Of a stretch of DNA of 64,000 nucleotides, positions 36,163 to 47,167 are shown one piece after another (position 1 is the first letter of the stretch; each line of letters begins with the position of its first letter). A model generated the notes under the pieces. The model did not search any database. It was not told the origin of the DNA and saw only the letters and a list, made by a program, of their open reading frames with translations. This DNA is from Sphingopyxis witflariensis. Lineage in GTDB: Bacteria; Pseudomonadota; Alphaproteobacteria; Sphingomonadales; Sphingomonadaceae. A program made the position numbers and the translations under genes. The stretch covers positions 155,842-219,841 of the forward strand of contig NZ_NISJ01000007.1 in NCBI RefSeq assembly GCF_002205635.1. The letters are read 5' to 3'.

Positions 36163-36197
36163 TTTCATTATTTCGATAGAAATCATTATTTGACATA
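36163..36197. promoter_or_regulatory. Bipartite element, copy 2 (upstream of the CoA-ligase operon)
   Basis: TTTCATTAT (36163-36171) and TATTTGACATA (36187-36197) have the same 15-bp spacing as the element at 28340-28374. A dyad ATTTC-GATA-GAAAT is present at 36170-36183. The element lies 72-106 bp before the CoA-ligase start. Confidence 0.6.
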
Positions 36198-36268
36198 TTG
36201 CATCGTCGAGCGATAGACATTCTCACCCGAACGCGCACCGATCCGACGCGGCAAGAGGGAGAGATTTG

Positions 36269-37891
36269 ATGCACGAGATGGCGACCGCCTCCGGCCCGCT
36301 TACCGAATCGCGGTACCCGGCCGACCGCAGCATCCCGCTGATCGAACGGCCCGTGGGCGACATGTTGCTCGCAGCCGCGGGGCGGTACTGCGATGCCATC
36401 GCGCTGATCGACGGACAGACCGCGTCCGGACCGCAACGAAGCTGGTCGTTCCTTGAGCTCGCGGCGGACGCGCGCCGCGCCGCGCAGGCGCTGCTCGACC
36501 ATTTCGCGCCGGGTGACCATGTTGCCATCTGGTCGAGCAATCGACCGGAATGGGCGATTGTCGAATATGGCGCTGCCATGGCGGGCCTCGTGCTCGTCAC
36601 GGTCAACCCGGCCTATCTCGCCGACGAGCTGACCCACGTCCTGCGCCAGTCGCGGGCGAAAGGCATCATCGTAGAGGACAATTATCGCGGACGCGACCTC
36701 GGGGCGATCGTCGCGCAGGTCCGTGCGGACCTGCCCGGGCTGGAATTTATCCTGCCGCTGTCGGGCTGGCGCGATTTCGTGGCCGCCGGCAGCGATCGGG
36801 AGCTTCCGGTGGTGCTCCCCGACGCGATCGCGCAGATCCAATATACGTCGGGCACGACCGGTTTTCCGAAAGGCGCCTGCCTGAAACATCGCGGCCTCGC
36901 CAACAATGCGCGGCTCTATGCCGAGACCATCGGCGCCCGCGAAGGCGATGTGTGGGTCAATGCGATGCCGATGTTCCATACCGCGGGCTGCGGGCTTGCG
37001 ACGCTTGGCGCGCTGCAGACCGGCGGCACCCAGGTCATGGCGCCGGGTTTCGACGCGGACCAGATGCTCGACCTGTTCGAGCAGTTGCGCGGCACGATCA
37101 CGCTCTGCGTCCCGACCATGCTGACCCGGATGCTTGAGGTGCAGGAAAAAACGCCGCGTGACCTCTCCTCATGGCGGCTTGCGACACTCGGGGGCGCTCC
37201 GGTGCCGGTCGAACTCGTCCGCCGCGCGCAGCAGGTGGCGGGCATCGAGGTCGGCATCGGCTTCGGGCAAACCGAATCATCCCCCTATCTGACCCACACC
37301 CTGCCCGCCGATCCGCATCCGCAATGGGCCGAAACGATCGGCAGGCCGCTTCCCCAGACCGAGGTCAAGATCGTCGATCCGATAAGCGGCGCGGTCCAGC
37401 CGATCGGGGTCTCGGGCGAAATCTGCGCGCGCGGCTATTGCATCATGGCGGGCTATCATGATGCCGACGAAGCGACGCGCGCCACCATCGATGCCGAAGG
37501 ATGGCTTCACACCGGCGATATCGGCAGCATGGACGAATATGGCTACTGCCGCGTGCTCGGCCGACTGCGCGACATGATCATTCGCGGCGGCGAAAATGTC
37601 TATCCGCGCGAGATCGAGGATGTGCTCATCACCCATCCCGGGGTCGCCGATGCCGCGGTCGTCGGCATTCCCGACGCCGACTGGGGCGAGACCGTGGCCG
37701 CTTGCATCCGCGCGAGCGGTGCCCAGCCGCCATCGCCCGAAGAGCTTGCCGATTACTGCCGCGCCCGGCTCGCCGGATACAAGGTGCCCCGGCGATGGCA
37801 TTTCATGAACGCTTTTCCGCAAACCGCATCGGGCAAAATCCAGAAATTTGCCTTGCGCGATGTCCTGCTCGGCGGCCCGTCCGGGGACTAG
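36269..37891 (+). CDS. Acyl-CoA synthetase (AMP-forming)
   Basis: This 540-residue ANL-family ligase activates a carboxylic acid to its CoA thioester with ATP. Motifs are YTSGTTGFPKGACLKH (P-loop), GFGQTESSP, WLHTGDIG, GRLRDMIIRGGENVYPREIE, and the catalytic lysine in TASGKIQKF. It resembles medium- or long-chain and cyclohexane-carboxylate-type ligases. ATG at 36269 has a GAGGGAGAG ribosome-binding site. It heads an operon with the isomerase and SDR genes and is divergent from the second TonB receptor. Confidence 0.93.
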   Translation: MHEMATASGPLTESRYPADRSIPLIERPVGDMLLAAAGRYCDAIALIDGQTASGPQRSWSFLELAADARRAAQALLDHFAPGDHVAIWSSNRPEWAIVEYGAAMAGLVLVTVNPAYLADELTHVLRQSRAKGIIVEDNYRGRDLGAIVAQVRADLPGLEFILPLSGWRDFVAAGSDRELPVVLPDAIAQIQYTSGTTGFPKGACLKHRGLANNARLYAETIGAREGDVWVNAMPMFHTAGCGLATLGALQTGGTQVMAPGFDADQMLDLFEQLRGTITLCVPTMLTRMLEVQEKTPRDLSSWRLATLGGAPVPVELVRRAQQVAGIEVGIGFGQTESSPYLTHTLPADPHPQWAETIGRPLPQTEVKIVDPISGAVQPIGVSGEICARGYCIMAGYHDADEATRATIDAEGWLHTGDIGSMDEYGYCRVLGRLRDMIIRGGENVYPREIEDVLITHPGVADAAVVGIPDADWGETVAACIRASGAQPPSPEELADYCRARLAGYKVPRRWHFMNAFPQTASGKIQKFALRDVLLGGPSGD

Positions 37892-37894
37892 CCC

Positions 37895-38536
37895 GTGTCG
37901 CTCGAAACCGAAGTGCGCGGCGCCGCCACAAGCGAAGGCGCGATCGACGTCTATTTCGACTTCGTGTCGCCCTATGGGTGGATCGCCGCGGAGAAGGTCG
38001 GCGCGGTGGCGGCGCGCTTCGCCCGGCCGCTCCGCTGGCATCCGATCCTGCTGAAGGTGACGGTGGTCGACACGATGGGGCTCCTGCCGCCATTGGAAAC
38101 CCCGCTGAAGGGCCCTTATCTGCATCACGATATAGCCCGGTCGCTCCGCTATCATGGCCTCCGCCTGGCCGAATCCGCCCGTTTTGGCTTCTCGTCGCTC
38201 GCGGCGGCGCGCGCGGCGCTATGGGCGCGCCGCGCCGCGCCCGACCATCTCCACGCGCTCATTCTTGCCCTGTATCGCGCGCACTGGTCGGATGGCCGCG
38301 ACATTGCGCGCGGAGATACGGTTCTCGATATCGTTGCGGACGTCGGCCTGCCGCGCACCGACGCCGCCGCAGCGCTGCAAAGCGACGCGGTCAAGCAGGC
38401 GCTGGCCGATGAAAATACCGCCGCGATTGAGGCCGGCGTCTTCGGATCGCCGACCTTCGTCGTCGACGGCGAACCATTCTGGGGCGCCGACCGGCTCCCC
38501 ATGGTCGAGGCATGGATCGCCCGGGGCGGATGGTAG
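37895..38536 (+). CDS. DsbA-family isomerase, 2-hydroxychromene-2-carboxylate isomerase-like
   Basis: This 213-residue thioredoxin-fold protein begins with the kappa-GST/NahD signature IDVYFDFVSPYGWIAAEK, in which the active Ser replaces the CxxC of DsbA. It also has GVFGSPTFVVDGEPFWGADRL, typical of the family. In naphthalene catabolism NahD isomerises 2-hydroxychromene-2-carboxylate using glutathione. The GTG start lies three bases after the ligase stop. Presence here supports an aromatic or fused-ring substrate, but family members have diverse roles. Confidence 0.88.
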   Translation: MSLETEVRGAATSEGAIDVYFDFVSPYGWIAAEKVGAVAARFARPLRWHPILLKVTVVDTMGLLPPLETPLKGPYLHHDIARSLRYHGLRLAESARFGFSSLAAARAALWARRAAPDHLHALILALYRAHWSDGRDIARGDTVLDIVADVGLPRTDAAAALQSDAVKQALADENTAAIEAGVFGSPTFVVDGEPFWGADRLPMVEAWIARGGW

Positions 38537-38606
38537 CCCCCGCGCTCCCGCCTGGAGACATCAGCAATATTGGGCGGCCGCCGGCCGCAACGAAGGACAG
38601 GACATA

Positions 38607-39482
38607 ATGGCTTCGCTCAAGAACAAGACCCTTTTCATCAGCGGCGGCTCGCGCGGCATCGGGCTCGCGATCGCGCTGCGCGCCGCGCGCGACGGCGCAA
38701 ATATCGCGATTGCCGCGAAAACGAGCGAGCCCCACCCGACGCTTCCGGGCACGATCCATAGCGCCGCCGCGGCGATCCGCGATGCCGGCGGACAAGCTCT
38801 GCCGATCCTGTGCGATATCCGCGAAGAGGAGCAGGTGGAGCGCGCGGTTCACGAAACCGTGCGCGCCTTCGGCGGAATCGACATCTGCATCAACAACGCC
38901 AGCGCGATCCGCCTTACGGGGATTCTCAACACGCCGGTCAAGCGCTTCGACCTGATGAACGGCGTCAACGGGCGCGGCACCTTTCTGGTCAGCCAGAAAT
39001 GCCTGCCGCACCTTCTGAAGGCGGACAACCCGCACATCCTGGCGATATCGCCGCCGCTCCATCTCGAGGAGCGCTGGTTCGCGCCCCATGTCGCCTACAG
39101 CATGGCGAAATATGCGATGAGCCTCGTGATCCTGGGCGTTGCAGGCGAGTATCGCGGCCGGATCGGCGTCAATGCGCTATGGCCGCGAACCGCGATCGCG
39201 ACCGCAGCGATGGCCGAGTTCAAGCCGGCGATCGGGCAAGGCGCGCTGCGCTCGCCCGACATCATGGCCGACGCCGCGCACATCGTCCTCACCAGCAAGG
39301 CGAGCGGGACGACCGGCAATTTCTTCATCGACGACGAATTGCTCGCTGCGCATGGCATCGACGATCTGGCCGGCTATGCCCCGCCGGGAATCGCCGACAT
39401 CGACATCGTCCCCGACTTTTTCGTCCCCAGTCTGCGCGAGCTGCGCGGCCTTCCCGATCCCGACAATCCCTACAGCCCATAA
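38607..39482 (+). CDS. SDR family oxidoreductase (HSDL2-like)
   Basis: This 291-residue short-chain dehydrogenase has FISGGSRGIGLAIALRAA at the N-terminus and a C-terminal extension with FFIDDELLAAHGI. The dehydrogenase core carries INNASAIRL and the catalytic YSMAK. The pattern matches the SDR of HSDL2 proteins, which lack the SCP2 domain in bacteria. It probably acts on a hydroxyacyl or alcohol intermediate. It is the last gene of the plus-strand operon and converges with the LysR gene. Confidence 0.9.
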   Translation: MASLKNKTLFISGGSRGIGLAIALRAARDGANIAIAAKTSEPHPTLPGTIHSAAAAIRDAGGQALPILCDIREEEQVERAVHETVRAFGGIDICINNASAIRLTGILNTPVKRFDLMNGVNGRGTFLVSQKCLPHLLKADNPHILAISPPLHLEERWFAPHVAYSMAKYAMSLVILGVAGEYRGRIGVNALWPRTAIATAAMAEFKPAIGQGALRSPDIMADAAHIVLTSKASGTTGNFFIDDELLAAHGIDDLAGYAPPGIADIDIVPDFFVPSLRELRGLPDPDNPYSP

Positions 39483-39509
39483 GGGCAGGGGCTCGCCGCG
39501 CTCGCGCGC

Positions 39510-40406
39510 TCAGGTCGCGAGCTTTGCCACCATCAGGTCGATAAAGTGCCGGACCCGGGGCTCGAGAAAGCGCTTGGTGGGATAGACGGTGATGATCTTG
39601 ACCTCGTCGGTCTCGGCGCCGGGCAGGACATGGCAAAGCCGCCCCGCTTCGATATCGGCGGCGATCAGAAATTCGGGGAGCAGCCCGATCCCCAGGCCGG
39701 CGAGCGCGGCGTCGCGAATGGCCTCGCCGCTGTCGAGGCGCAAGCGGCTTTGTCCATGCACTTTCGTCCACGCGCTCGCGGCATCGCGCAGCCGCCAGCT
39801 CTGCTTTTGGGCGCGGCTGCTGAAAAACAGGCAGTCGTGGCGCGACAGCTGCTCGATCGAAGATGGTTCGCCGCGCTCTGCAAGATAGGAGGGGGACGCG
39901 CAGAGCAGCGCCCGGTATTTCGCGACAACGCGGCTCACCAGGCGGTTGTCCGAACTCGTCACCCCGATGCGGACGGCAAGATCAAACCCTTCCTCGAACA
40001 AATCGGCCACCCGATCGCTGAAACTGACCTCGACCTGGATATCGGGCCAGTCGGCAAGATATTGTTTGAGCAGGGGCAGGACAACGAGACGCCCGAACGC
40101 ATCGGGCACGGTGAGGCGCAGCAGACCTTTCGGCTTGCCGCCTTGCTGCGCGACGCTGGCTTCGGCGTCCTCGATCGCGGCCACGATCTGCAAGCCGCGA
40201 TCGTAGAAGATGCGGCCTTCGTCGGTAAGGTTGAGCGTGCGCGTCGTCCGATTGAGCAGGCGAACGCCCAGGCGATCCTCGAGCCGCGCCACCGCCTTGC
40301 CCGCCGCCGACCGGGTCAAACCCATCGCTTGTCCCCCGGCCACGAAACTGCCCGCATCGACAATGGCGAGATACACCAGAATGTCGTTCAGATTAGCGCG
40401 CAGCAC
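39510..40406 (-). CDS. LysR family transcriptional regulator
   Basis: The 298-residue regulator has an N-terminal winged HTH (LVYLAIVDAGSFVAGGQAMGLTRSAAGKAVARLEDRLGVRLLNRTTR) and a substrate-binding C-terminal domain. GTG at 40406 follows AGGGAG with good spacing; an ATG at 40448 is an alternative. The gene lies at the end of the plus-strand operon and follows RidA on the minus strand. Its target could be the adjacent operons, but no LysR box was identified. Confidence 0.9.
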   Translation of the reverse strand: MLRANLNDILVYLAIVDAGSFVAGGQAMGLTRSAAGKAVARLEDRLGVRLLNRTTRTLNLTDEGRIFYDRGLQIVAAIEDAEASVAQQGGKPKGLLRLTVPDAFGRLVVLPLLKQYLADWPDIQVEVSFSDRVADLFEEGFDLAVRIGVTSSDNRLVSRVVAKYRALLCASPSYLAERGEPSSIEQLSRHDCLFFSSRAQKQSWRLRDAASAWTKVHGQSRLRLDSGEAIRDAALAGLGIGLLPEFLIAADIEAGRLCHVLPGAETDEVKIITVYPTKRFLEPRVRHFIDLMVAKLAT

Positions 40407-40518
40407 GGCGTTCTCCCTACCCCGCTCGGCCGGGATTACCGCCGCCACCCTAACGCAATGGCCGCGCGCTTTCGATCCCCTTGATTGCCGGCCAAGCCGA
40501 AAGATTTCGCCGCGACTC

Positions 40519-40926
40519 TCAGTCCGGCACGCGCACCGTCATCTCGATTTCGACCTGGAGGTCGGGACCCGCCAGGGCCGCGACGCCGATCCCGGTGAGA
40601 CTCGGCTGCGCTCCGTCGAACAAGTCATAAATATGCGGCCACAGCTCGCCGAGCCGGGTTTCGTTGAGGTCCACCAGATAGATGCGCACGATCATCAGGT
40701 CTTTCGCGGTGGCACCGATCGCGGCGAGCGCAGCTTTGGCGTTGCGAACGACCAGCTCTGCCTGGCCGCCGAGCATCGCAGGCACGGGACTGCCATCGGG
40801 GGTCCAGGCGACCTGCCCCGAGATGCAGGCAATCCGGCCGGCCTCGGCAATCGAGATCTGCGAATATCCTGCCGCCGCGGCGTCGGGCATGGTCGGAGGG
40901 TTGAGCCGGGTAATCGATGCGGTCAT
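40519..40926 (-). CDS. Rid-family protein (single domain)
   Basis: This 135-residue protein of the RidA/YjgF fold has AGRIACISGQVAWTPDG near the N-terminus, NAKAALAAIGATAKDLM and a C-terminal VEIEMTVRV. RidA deaminates reactive enamine or imine intermediates. The arginine at the canonical P-x-R-x-x-V-E-V site is absent (QPSLTGIGVAAL here), so a different Rid subfamily is likely. ATG at 40926 is chosen over TTG at 40932. It sits between LysR and the hydratase/dehydrogenase-like gene. Confidence 0.85.
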   Translation of the reverse strand: MTASITRLNPPTMPDAAAAGYSQISIAEAGRIACISGQVAWTPDGSPVPAMLGGQAELVVRNAKAALAAIGATAKDLMIVRIYLVDLNETRLGELWPHIYDLFDGAQPSLTGIGVAALAGPDLQVEIEMTVRVPD

Positions 40927-41007
40927 GGTCAAATGCTTTCAGTTGCGAGACATGCTGTACCAGCGGGTATCTAGCGCATCGCGATTGTCGCACGGCGAGA
41001 CAGTTTT

Positions 41008-42819
41008 TCACTTCAGCGTAGAATATGATTCTACAACGCTGCGCGTCTCGCGCGCGCGGAGACGCGTACCGCTGGCCGTTGCGTCGTGATCTGCGAGCGC
41101 AGCACCGGCACGCGCGAGCGCTTCGATCAGCACCGCCGGTTTGCGCGCGAGCTTTCCGTCGGCGTATAGTCTTTGCAGCCGCGCGAAGATGCGGGGAAGA
41201 CCGATCCGATCGGCCTCGAACATCGGCCCGCCGCGTTCGCGCGGAAATCCAAGCCCTTCCAGGGCGGCCACGTCGATATCGGCCGAGCGCCATGCGACGT
41301 CCTCGTCGATGAGCTGCGCGCCCTCGTTGACGAGATGAAGCAAGCAGAGTTCGACAATGTGTGCGTCGCTCTGCGGGCCGGGGCGCAAGGCGGCGTCGCG
41401 GCTTGTTCCGGCCGCCGGAGAGCAAACCAGCCCCGCCGCAACGGGTCCTCGCGCCATGCCCCATCGCGTCAGCGCGCGATCGATCCGTTCGGCCGGCGTG
41501 CCCTCCGCCAGCAGCGAGCGCACGGGCGCGGCATAGGCCTCGGCCAACCGCTCGAAAATCGAACCGCCGCGATCGCCGGACACGATGACCGTCTTGCCCA
41601 TCGCCTTGCCGAGAGCCGCCATCGCCGCCAATGCGGCGGGCGCGGTGCCGGGCGCCCGGATCACTTCCATCAACGCGCCTGGACCCGCGCAATGGAACTG
41701 CACGTGCTTTGCGGCCGCGCGCGCGCCGTCCGCATCCTGAACACTATCCGCATCATAGGATGTTGCGGCGCGCCGCGGCGAGGCAGTAACAGCGGCCGCC
41801 TCGGTGGCAAGAAACTGCGGCGCGCCGCTTGTTTCATCCAAAGTGACGACAAGCTCGGGATGACCCGCGCCCTGCCCCGGACGGCCTTGCGAAACCGCGA
41901 CGCCCGACGCCTGCAGGGTGGCCGCGATGTGCTGCGAATGGGTGCAGCGCCCCAGAATGTGCGCCGTGGCGGGCGGACCGACCCTGCGCCCCTTGTCCAG
42001 CCCTGGAATATGCATCGCGGCCCGATGCGCGAAGAACGCGTGCCGCAGTCCCCGCGACGCCTCGGACGCCACCAGCTCGTCGAGCCATTGCGCCTCCAGC
42101 CGCATCCCCGCGGCAAAGTCTCCCGACAGGTTCGCGACGCAGTCGAGTATCCGTTCGGGCGCCCGGTTGAGGCTGGTGCCAAGCGCCTGGCGCCGCGCCG
42201 CGATCGCGGCCGCGGCGTCGGGCGGCGGCGGCAGTTGGCACGTCCTGCGCAGCGGTGCCCGTCCATCGCGCGCGAACCGGATCGCAGACTCCACGACATC
42301 GCCATCGACGATGGCGTCGATCAGCCCCGCGGCGAGCGCAGCCTCGGCGGTTATCCGTCGTCCCGACAACATCAGGTCCAGCGCGCGATCGGCACCGATC
42401 AGGCGCGGCAATCGCTGCGTTCCGCCCAGCCCGGGCAGCAGGCCGAGACCGACTTCGGGAAGCGCGAACGCGGCGGTCCGCGCCGCGATGCGCCAGTGGC
42501 CGGCCAGCGCCAGTTCGACCCCGCCGCCAAGAGCCGGACCGCTGATCGCCATCACCACGGGGATGGCGGACCATTCGATGGCCTCGAACAGCGCGCGCAG
42601 ATCGTCCGCGCGGCCAAGATCTCCAAGATCTGCGCCGCCGCAGAATATGTTGCGGGCGCCGGTAATCACGACCCCGCGGCAGCCCGGTACGGCCTGGGCG
42701 CGGGCCAGTGCGGCGCCCAGCGCCGCGACAAGCCCGGTGCCAACCGAAAGGATGTTGGCCGGTCCGTTCGACAGGCGCAGCAGTTGCACCTTCCGCAGGT
42801 CCTCGACTTCAATCGTCAT
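41008..42819 (-). CDS. FadB-like fusion: intact enoyl-CoA hydratase, degenerate 3-hydroxyacyl-CoA dehydrogenase
   Basis: The N-terminal crotonase domain keeps the oxyanion motifs GGADLG and ALGGG and both catalytic glutamates (Glu102 in VELAL, Glu122 in ALPEVG), so hydratase activity is expected. The C-terminal dehydrogenase half is altered. The Rossmann GxGxxG reads ILGRCTHSQHIA (about residues 288-299), and the catalytic-histidine block corresponding to FFSPAH reads FHCAGPGAL. The fusion is 603 aa, about 100 shorter than usual. It belongs to the minus-strand beta-oxidation-like operon. The dehydrogenase step may be lost. Confidence 0.85.
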   Translation of the reverse strand: MTIEVEDLRKVQLLRLSNGPANILSVGTGLVAALGAALARAQAVPGCRGVVITGARNIFCGGADLGDLGRADDLRALFEAIEWSAIPVVMAISGPALGGGVELALAGHWRIAARTAAFALPEVGLGLLPGLGGTQRLPRLIGADRALDLMLSGRRITAEAALAAGLIDAIVDGDVVESAIRFARDGRAPLRRTCQLPPPPDAAAAIAARRQALGTSLNRAPERILDCVANLSGDFAAGMRLEAQWLDELVASEASRGLRHAFFAHRAAMHIPGLDKGRRVGPPATAHILGRCTHSQHIAATLQASGVAVSQGRPGQGAGHPELVVTLDETSGAPQFLATEAAAVTASPRRAATSYDADSVQDADGARAAAKHVQFHCAGPGALMEVIRAPGTAPAALAAMAALGKAMGKTVIVSGDRGGSIFERLAEAYAAPVRSLLAEGTPAERIDRALTRWGMARGPVAAGLVCSPAAGTSRDAALRPGPQSDAHIVELCLLHLVNEGAQLIDEDVAWRSADIDVAALEGLGFPRERGGPMFEADRIGLPRIFARLQRLYADGKLARKPAVLIEALARAGAALADHDATASGTRLRARETRSVVESYSTLK

Positions 42820-42832
42820 CAGACCCGCTCGA

Positions 42833-44563
<1,731 letters not shown>

Positions 44564-44680
44564 AACCCACTCCCTGAAAAATCGGCCGCCGCCACGCCGC
44601 CCACCCGGCTCATCGCAGCTCTTCATAAGGCCACCGGCGTCAACCGCCGCGGTGACCGCCCTTCTCGTCGGCGGCCGCGA

Positions 44681-46051
44681 TCAAGCGCCCGATCGGTCGA
44701 TGGTACGCACCAGCTTCGCCTTGCCGGTCGCGCCATATTCCATCGAGAAATCGCCGGGCTCCACCAGATGCACCCGGGCGCGGAAACGGAGCTTGTTCTG
44801 GATCGCCGCTTCGAGCTCCTGCGCCAGGCGCGCGCGGGTCTCGACCGCGACACCGGGCTTGAGGCATACCTCGACATCGACCGGAGCCTCGACGACCGCC
44901 GAGGCCGAATAGCGCAATATCTGGATATCGCCGGCGACGAGATCCGAACTCGCCGCCACCACATCGCGAACCGCATTGGGAAAGACGTTGACGCCTTTCA
45001 CCAGCAGCATGTCGTCGATCCGCCCGCGAAATTCGATGCGCGGTCCGGGACGCCCGCACGGGCATGGATCGGTGAACACCCGGATCAGATCCTTGTCGCG
45101 CCAGCGGATCAGCGGCTGGCACTCCTTCACCAGCCCGGTGAAGACCACTTCCCCCTCCACCCCGTTCTCGATCGGCTGGGGGTTGAGGTCCTGGTCCAAT
45201 ATTTCCATCAGCGCATTATCGTTGCCGAAGACATGGATGCCGTTGTGCGCCTCGCACGAAAGTCCGAGCGGGTTCGTACAGCCGGTGCCGCCCGACATAT
45301 CGTAGATTTCGGCGCCGCCAAAGCCTGCCGAAAGCTGCTCGCGAATTTCGGGAATGCCGCCGCCGGGCTCGCCAAAGACGATCAACTTGCGGATCCCGAA
45401 TTCCTCGGTGCGCCAGCGGGTTTTTTGGGGAACCGACTTGATAAGATGGAGTGCATAGGAAGGTGTGCACATCATCATGTCGGGACGGGTGTCGATCGCC
45501 GTTTGCGCGAAGCGCTCGGTGGTGGCGAGACCGCCGATCGGGATGACGCAGAAACCGAGATTGAGGAGCGCATCCACGGCCGGGATGCCGACGATCCACA
45601 TGCTCATGACGCCGGCGAAGAGCACGCGGTCGCCGCCCCGCAATCCGGCACGGGCCATCATCCGCGCAACATGATCCTGCGACACCGCGCGGTCGTTCGC
45701 CGTATAGCCGATGTATGTCGGCGCACCGGTCGTTCCCGATGACGCGCTGACCCGGTTGATGTCGCGAACGTCACAGGTCACATGCATCCCGAAGGGATGT
45801 CCCATTTCCTCGCGCGACCGTTCCTGGCTGAGCCTTTCCTCTTCCTTGTCGAAAAAGGGATAGCGGGCATAATCGTCCCAGCCCTGAAAACGCCGCGGAT
45901 CAACCCCGGCCGCGTCGAACTTGTCCCGATAATAAGGCGAATCCCGGTACACGCGGAGCAGCTGGGCGCGCAATTTCACGAGCTGATGGTCGCGCAGCGC
46001 CTCGCCCGCCAGATGCTCGAGTTCGGGTTGGTGCAGATTGGCTTGCATCAT
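44681..46051 (-). CDS. Phenylacetate-CoA ligase family protein (PaaK-like)
   Basis: The 456-residue enzyme has SASSGTTGAPTYIGYT, DMSGGTGCTNPLG and RIDDMLLVKGVNVFP. It also has the DPCPCGRPGPR cysteine pair seen in PaaK, and a C-terminal lysine in TGKAKLVRT. It would make an aryl- or acyl-CoA from an aromatic acid with ATP. No phenylacetyl-CoA epoxidase genes (paaABCDE) are in the window, so phenylacetate itself is unproven as substrate. ATG at 46051 is at the conserved family start. The hydratase gene ends five bases upstream. Confidence 0.92.
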   Translation of the reverse strand: MMQANLHQPELEHLAGEALRDHQLVKLRAQLLRVYRDSPYYRDKFDAAGVDPRRFQGWDDYARYPFFDKEEERLSQERSREEMGHPFGMHVTCDVRDINRVSASSGTTGAPTYIGYTANDRAVSQDHVARMMARAGLRGGDRVLFAGVMSMWIVGIPAVDALLNLGFCVIPIGGLATTERFAQTAIDTRPDMMMCTPSYALHLIKSVPQKTRWRTEEFGIRKLIVFGEPGGGIPEIREQLSAGFGGAEIYDMSGGTGCTNPLGLSCEAHNGIHVFGNDNALMEILDQDLNPQPIENGVEGEVVFTGLVKECQPLIRWRDKDLIRVFTDPCPCGRPGPRIEFRGRIDDMLLVKGVNVFPNAVRDVVAASSDLVAGDIQILRYSASAVVEAPVDVEVCLKPGVAVETRARLAQELEAAIQNKLRFRARVHLVEPGDFSMEYGATGKAKLVRTIDRSGA

Positions 46052-46055
46052 TTTA

Positions 46056-46838
46056 TCAGCGGCCTTGGGTAGGGGTTGAACCGTCGATCGCGGCCTGACG
46101 CAAGCGAGACCGCCTTGCGGCCCCCTGGCTGCGCAGGGCAGCCGGGTCGGCGCAGCCTCTCGCTTCATAGACAAGCGATTTGACCAGAGCGACCACCGAT
46201 GTCGGCAAGCCGGCAATTTTTTGCGCAAGCGCGGATGCTGTCGCAGCCACCAGTTCGTCGTCAACGACTTCGTTGACCAGGCCCGTCTTGTCCGCCCAGT
46301 GCGAATCCTTCCACGCGCCGGTCAGCAGCGCTTCCAGAATATGGTTCGCGCCAAGACGCCGCGCTGCAAGCAGCGGGATGTCGACGGGCGGTATGCCGAG
46401 CGCCACTTCAGGCAGGGCGAAGCGCGCCGAGCGCCCACAGATGACGATGTCGCTCGCCAGCGCGATGGCGACGCCTTCGCCGACGCATGCGCCGCTGATC
46501 CCGCAGATGATCGGCTTGGTGATCAGGCCGGGCTGAAAGAAGTCGAGATCGAGCGCCTCGGCGTCCACGGTGCCCTTGTTCGCCGCGTCGATCATGCCCA
46601 GATCCCCGCCGGCACAGAAAGCCGCACCTTCCCCAAGGATCAGGATCGCGCGCACCGCCGCATCCGCCTCGTGCGACTGCATCGCGGCATTGAACAGGTC
46701 GAACATCTCCGGTGTCACCGCGTTGCGCTTGCCCGGACGATTGAGGGTGATACTGCCCACCCCGCCGCGCACATCGTGCAGAACCGCGGGTGCGGCCTCC
46801 GAACCGGTGGATCCGGCAACCTCGGATTTGGTCGTCAT
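46056..46838 (-). CDS. Enoyl-CoA hydratase/isomerase family protein
   Basis: This 260-residue crotonase has SITLNRPGKRNAVTPEM, the oxyanion motif AFCAGGDLGM, and EGVAIALASD followed by FALPEVALGIPP. The second catalytic glutamate is in ALPEVAL and the first position is in VGEGVAIAL. It hydrates or isomerises an enoyl-CoA, or cleaves a ring in some relatives. It overlaps the DUF3088 gene by ATGA and precedes the PaaK-like gene, so it is part of the five-gene minus-strand operon. Confidence 0.92.
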   Translation of the reverse strand: MTTKSEVAGSTGSEAAPAVLHDVRGGVGSITLNRPGKRNAVTPEMFDLFNAAMQSHEADAAVRAILILGEGAAFCAGGDLGMIDAANKGTVDAEALDLDFFQPGLITKPIICGISGACVGEGVAIALASDIVICGRSARFALPEVALGIPPVDIPLLAARRLGANHILEALLTGAWKDSHWADKTGLVNEVVDDELVAATASALAQKIAGLPTSVVALVKSLVYEARGCADPAALRSQGAARRSRLRQAAIDGSTPTQGR

Positions 46839-47167
46839 GACGCCAGTCGGCCCGCGAGCCCGAGGTCGGCGAAATAGGCCGCGATGGCCTCGCCTCCGGC
46901 GAGAAATCGCTTGCCATCAAGCCCCGCGTGCGCCGCGGCAGGCGCGTCGGCGCCTGCGGGAAAGATGACGACAGGCGCACTTTGATGAGGTTCACCGAGT
47001 GCGGCAACCAGGTCCGCCCGCGGCCGCGAGAACCCGATACGCTTTACCGCGACGGCGCCGCGTATCGCCGGATAATAGGCCATGATTCCCTCGATCAGCG
47101 CGCATTCGGGGCAGACCAGCGGCTGTTCATCCAGCGACGGTGCGAGAAGGTATAGCGTCGGTTGCAT
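46835..47167 (-). CDS. DUF3088 family protein
   Basis: This 110-residue small protein begins MQPTLYLLAPSLDEQPLVCPECALIEGIM and contains CPEC and LVAALGEPHQSAPVVIF. The layout resembles DUF3088, a thioredoxin-like fold with a conserved C-P-x-C pair, of unknown function. It might act as a thiol-disulfide or glutathione-linked partner. The ATG at 47167 fits the family start. It is first in the operon, and its promoter region carries the shared ATTGACATTT motifs. Confidence 0.78.
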   Translation of the reverse strand: MQPTLYLLAPSLDEQPLVCPECALIEGIMAYYPAIRGAVAVKRIGFSRPRADLVAALGEPHQSAPVVIFPAGADAPAAAHAGLDGKRFLAGGEAIAAYFADLGLAGRLAS

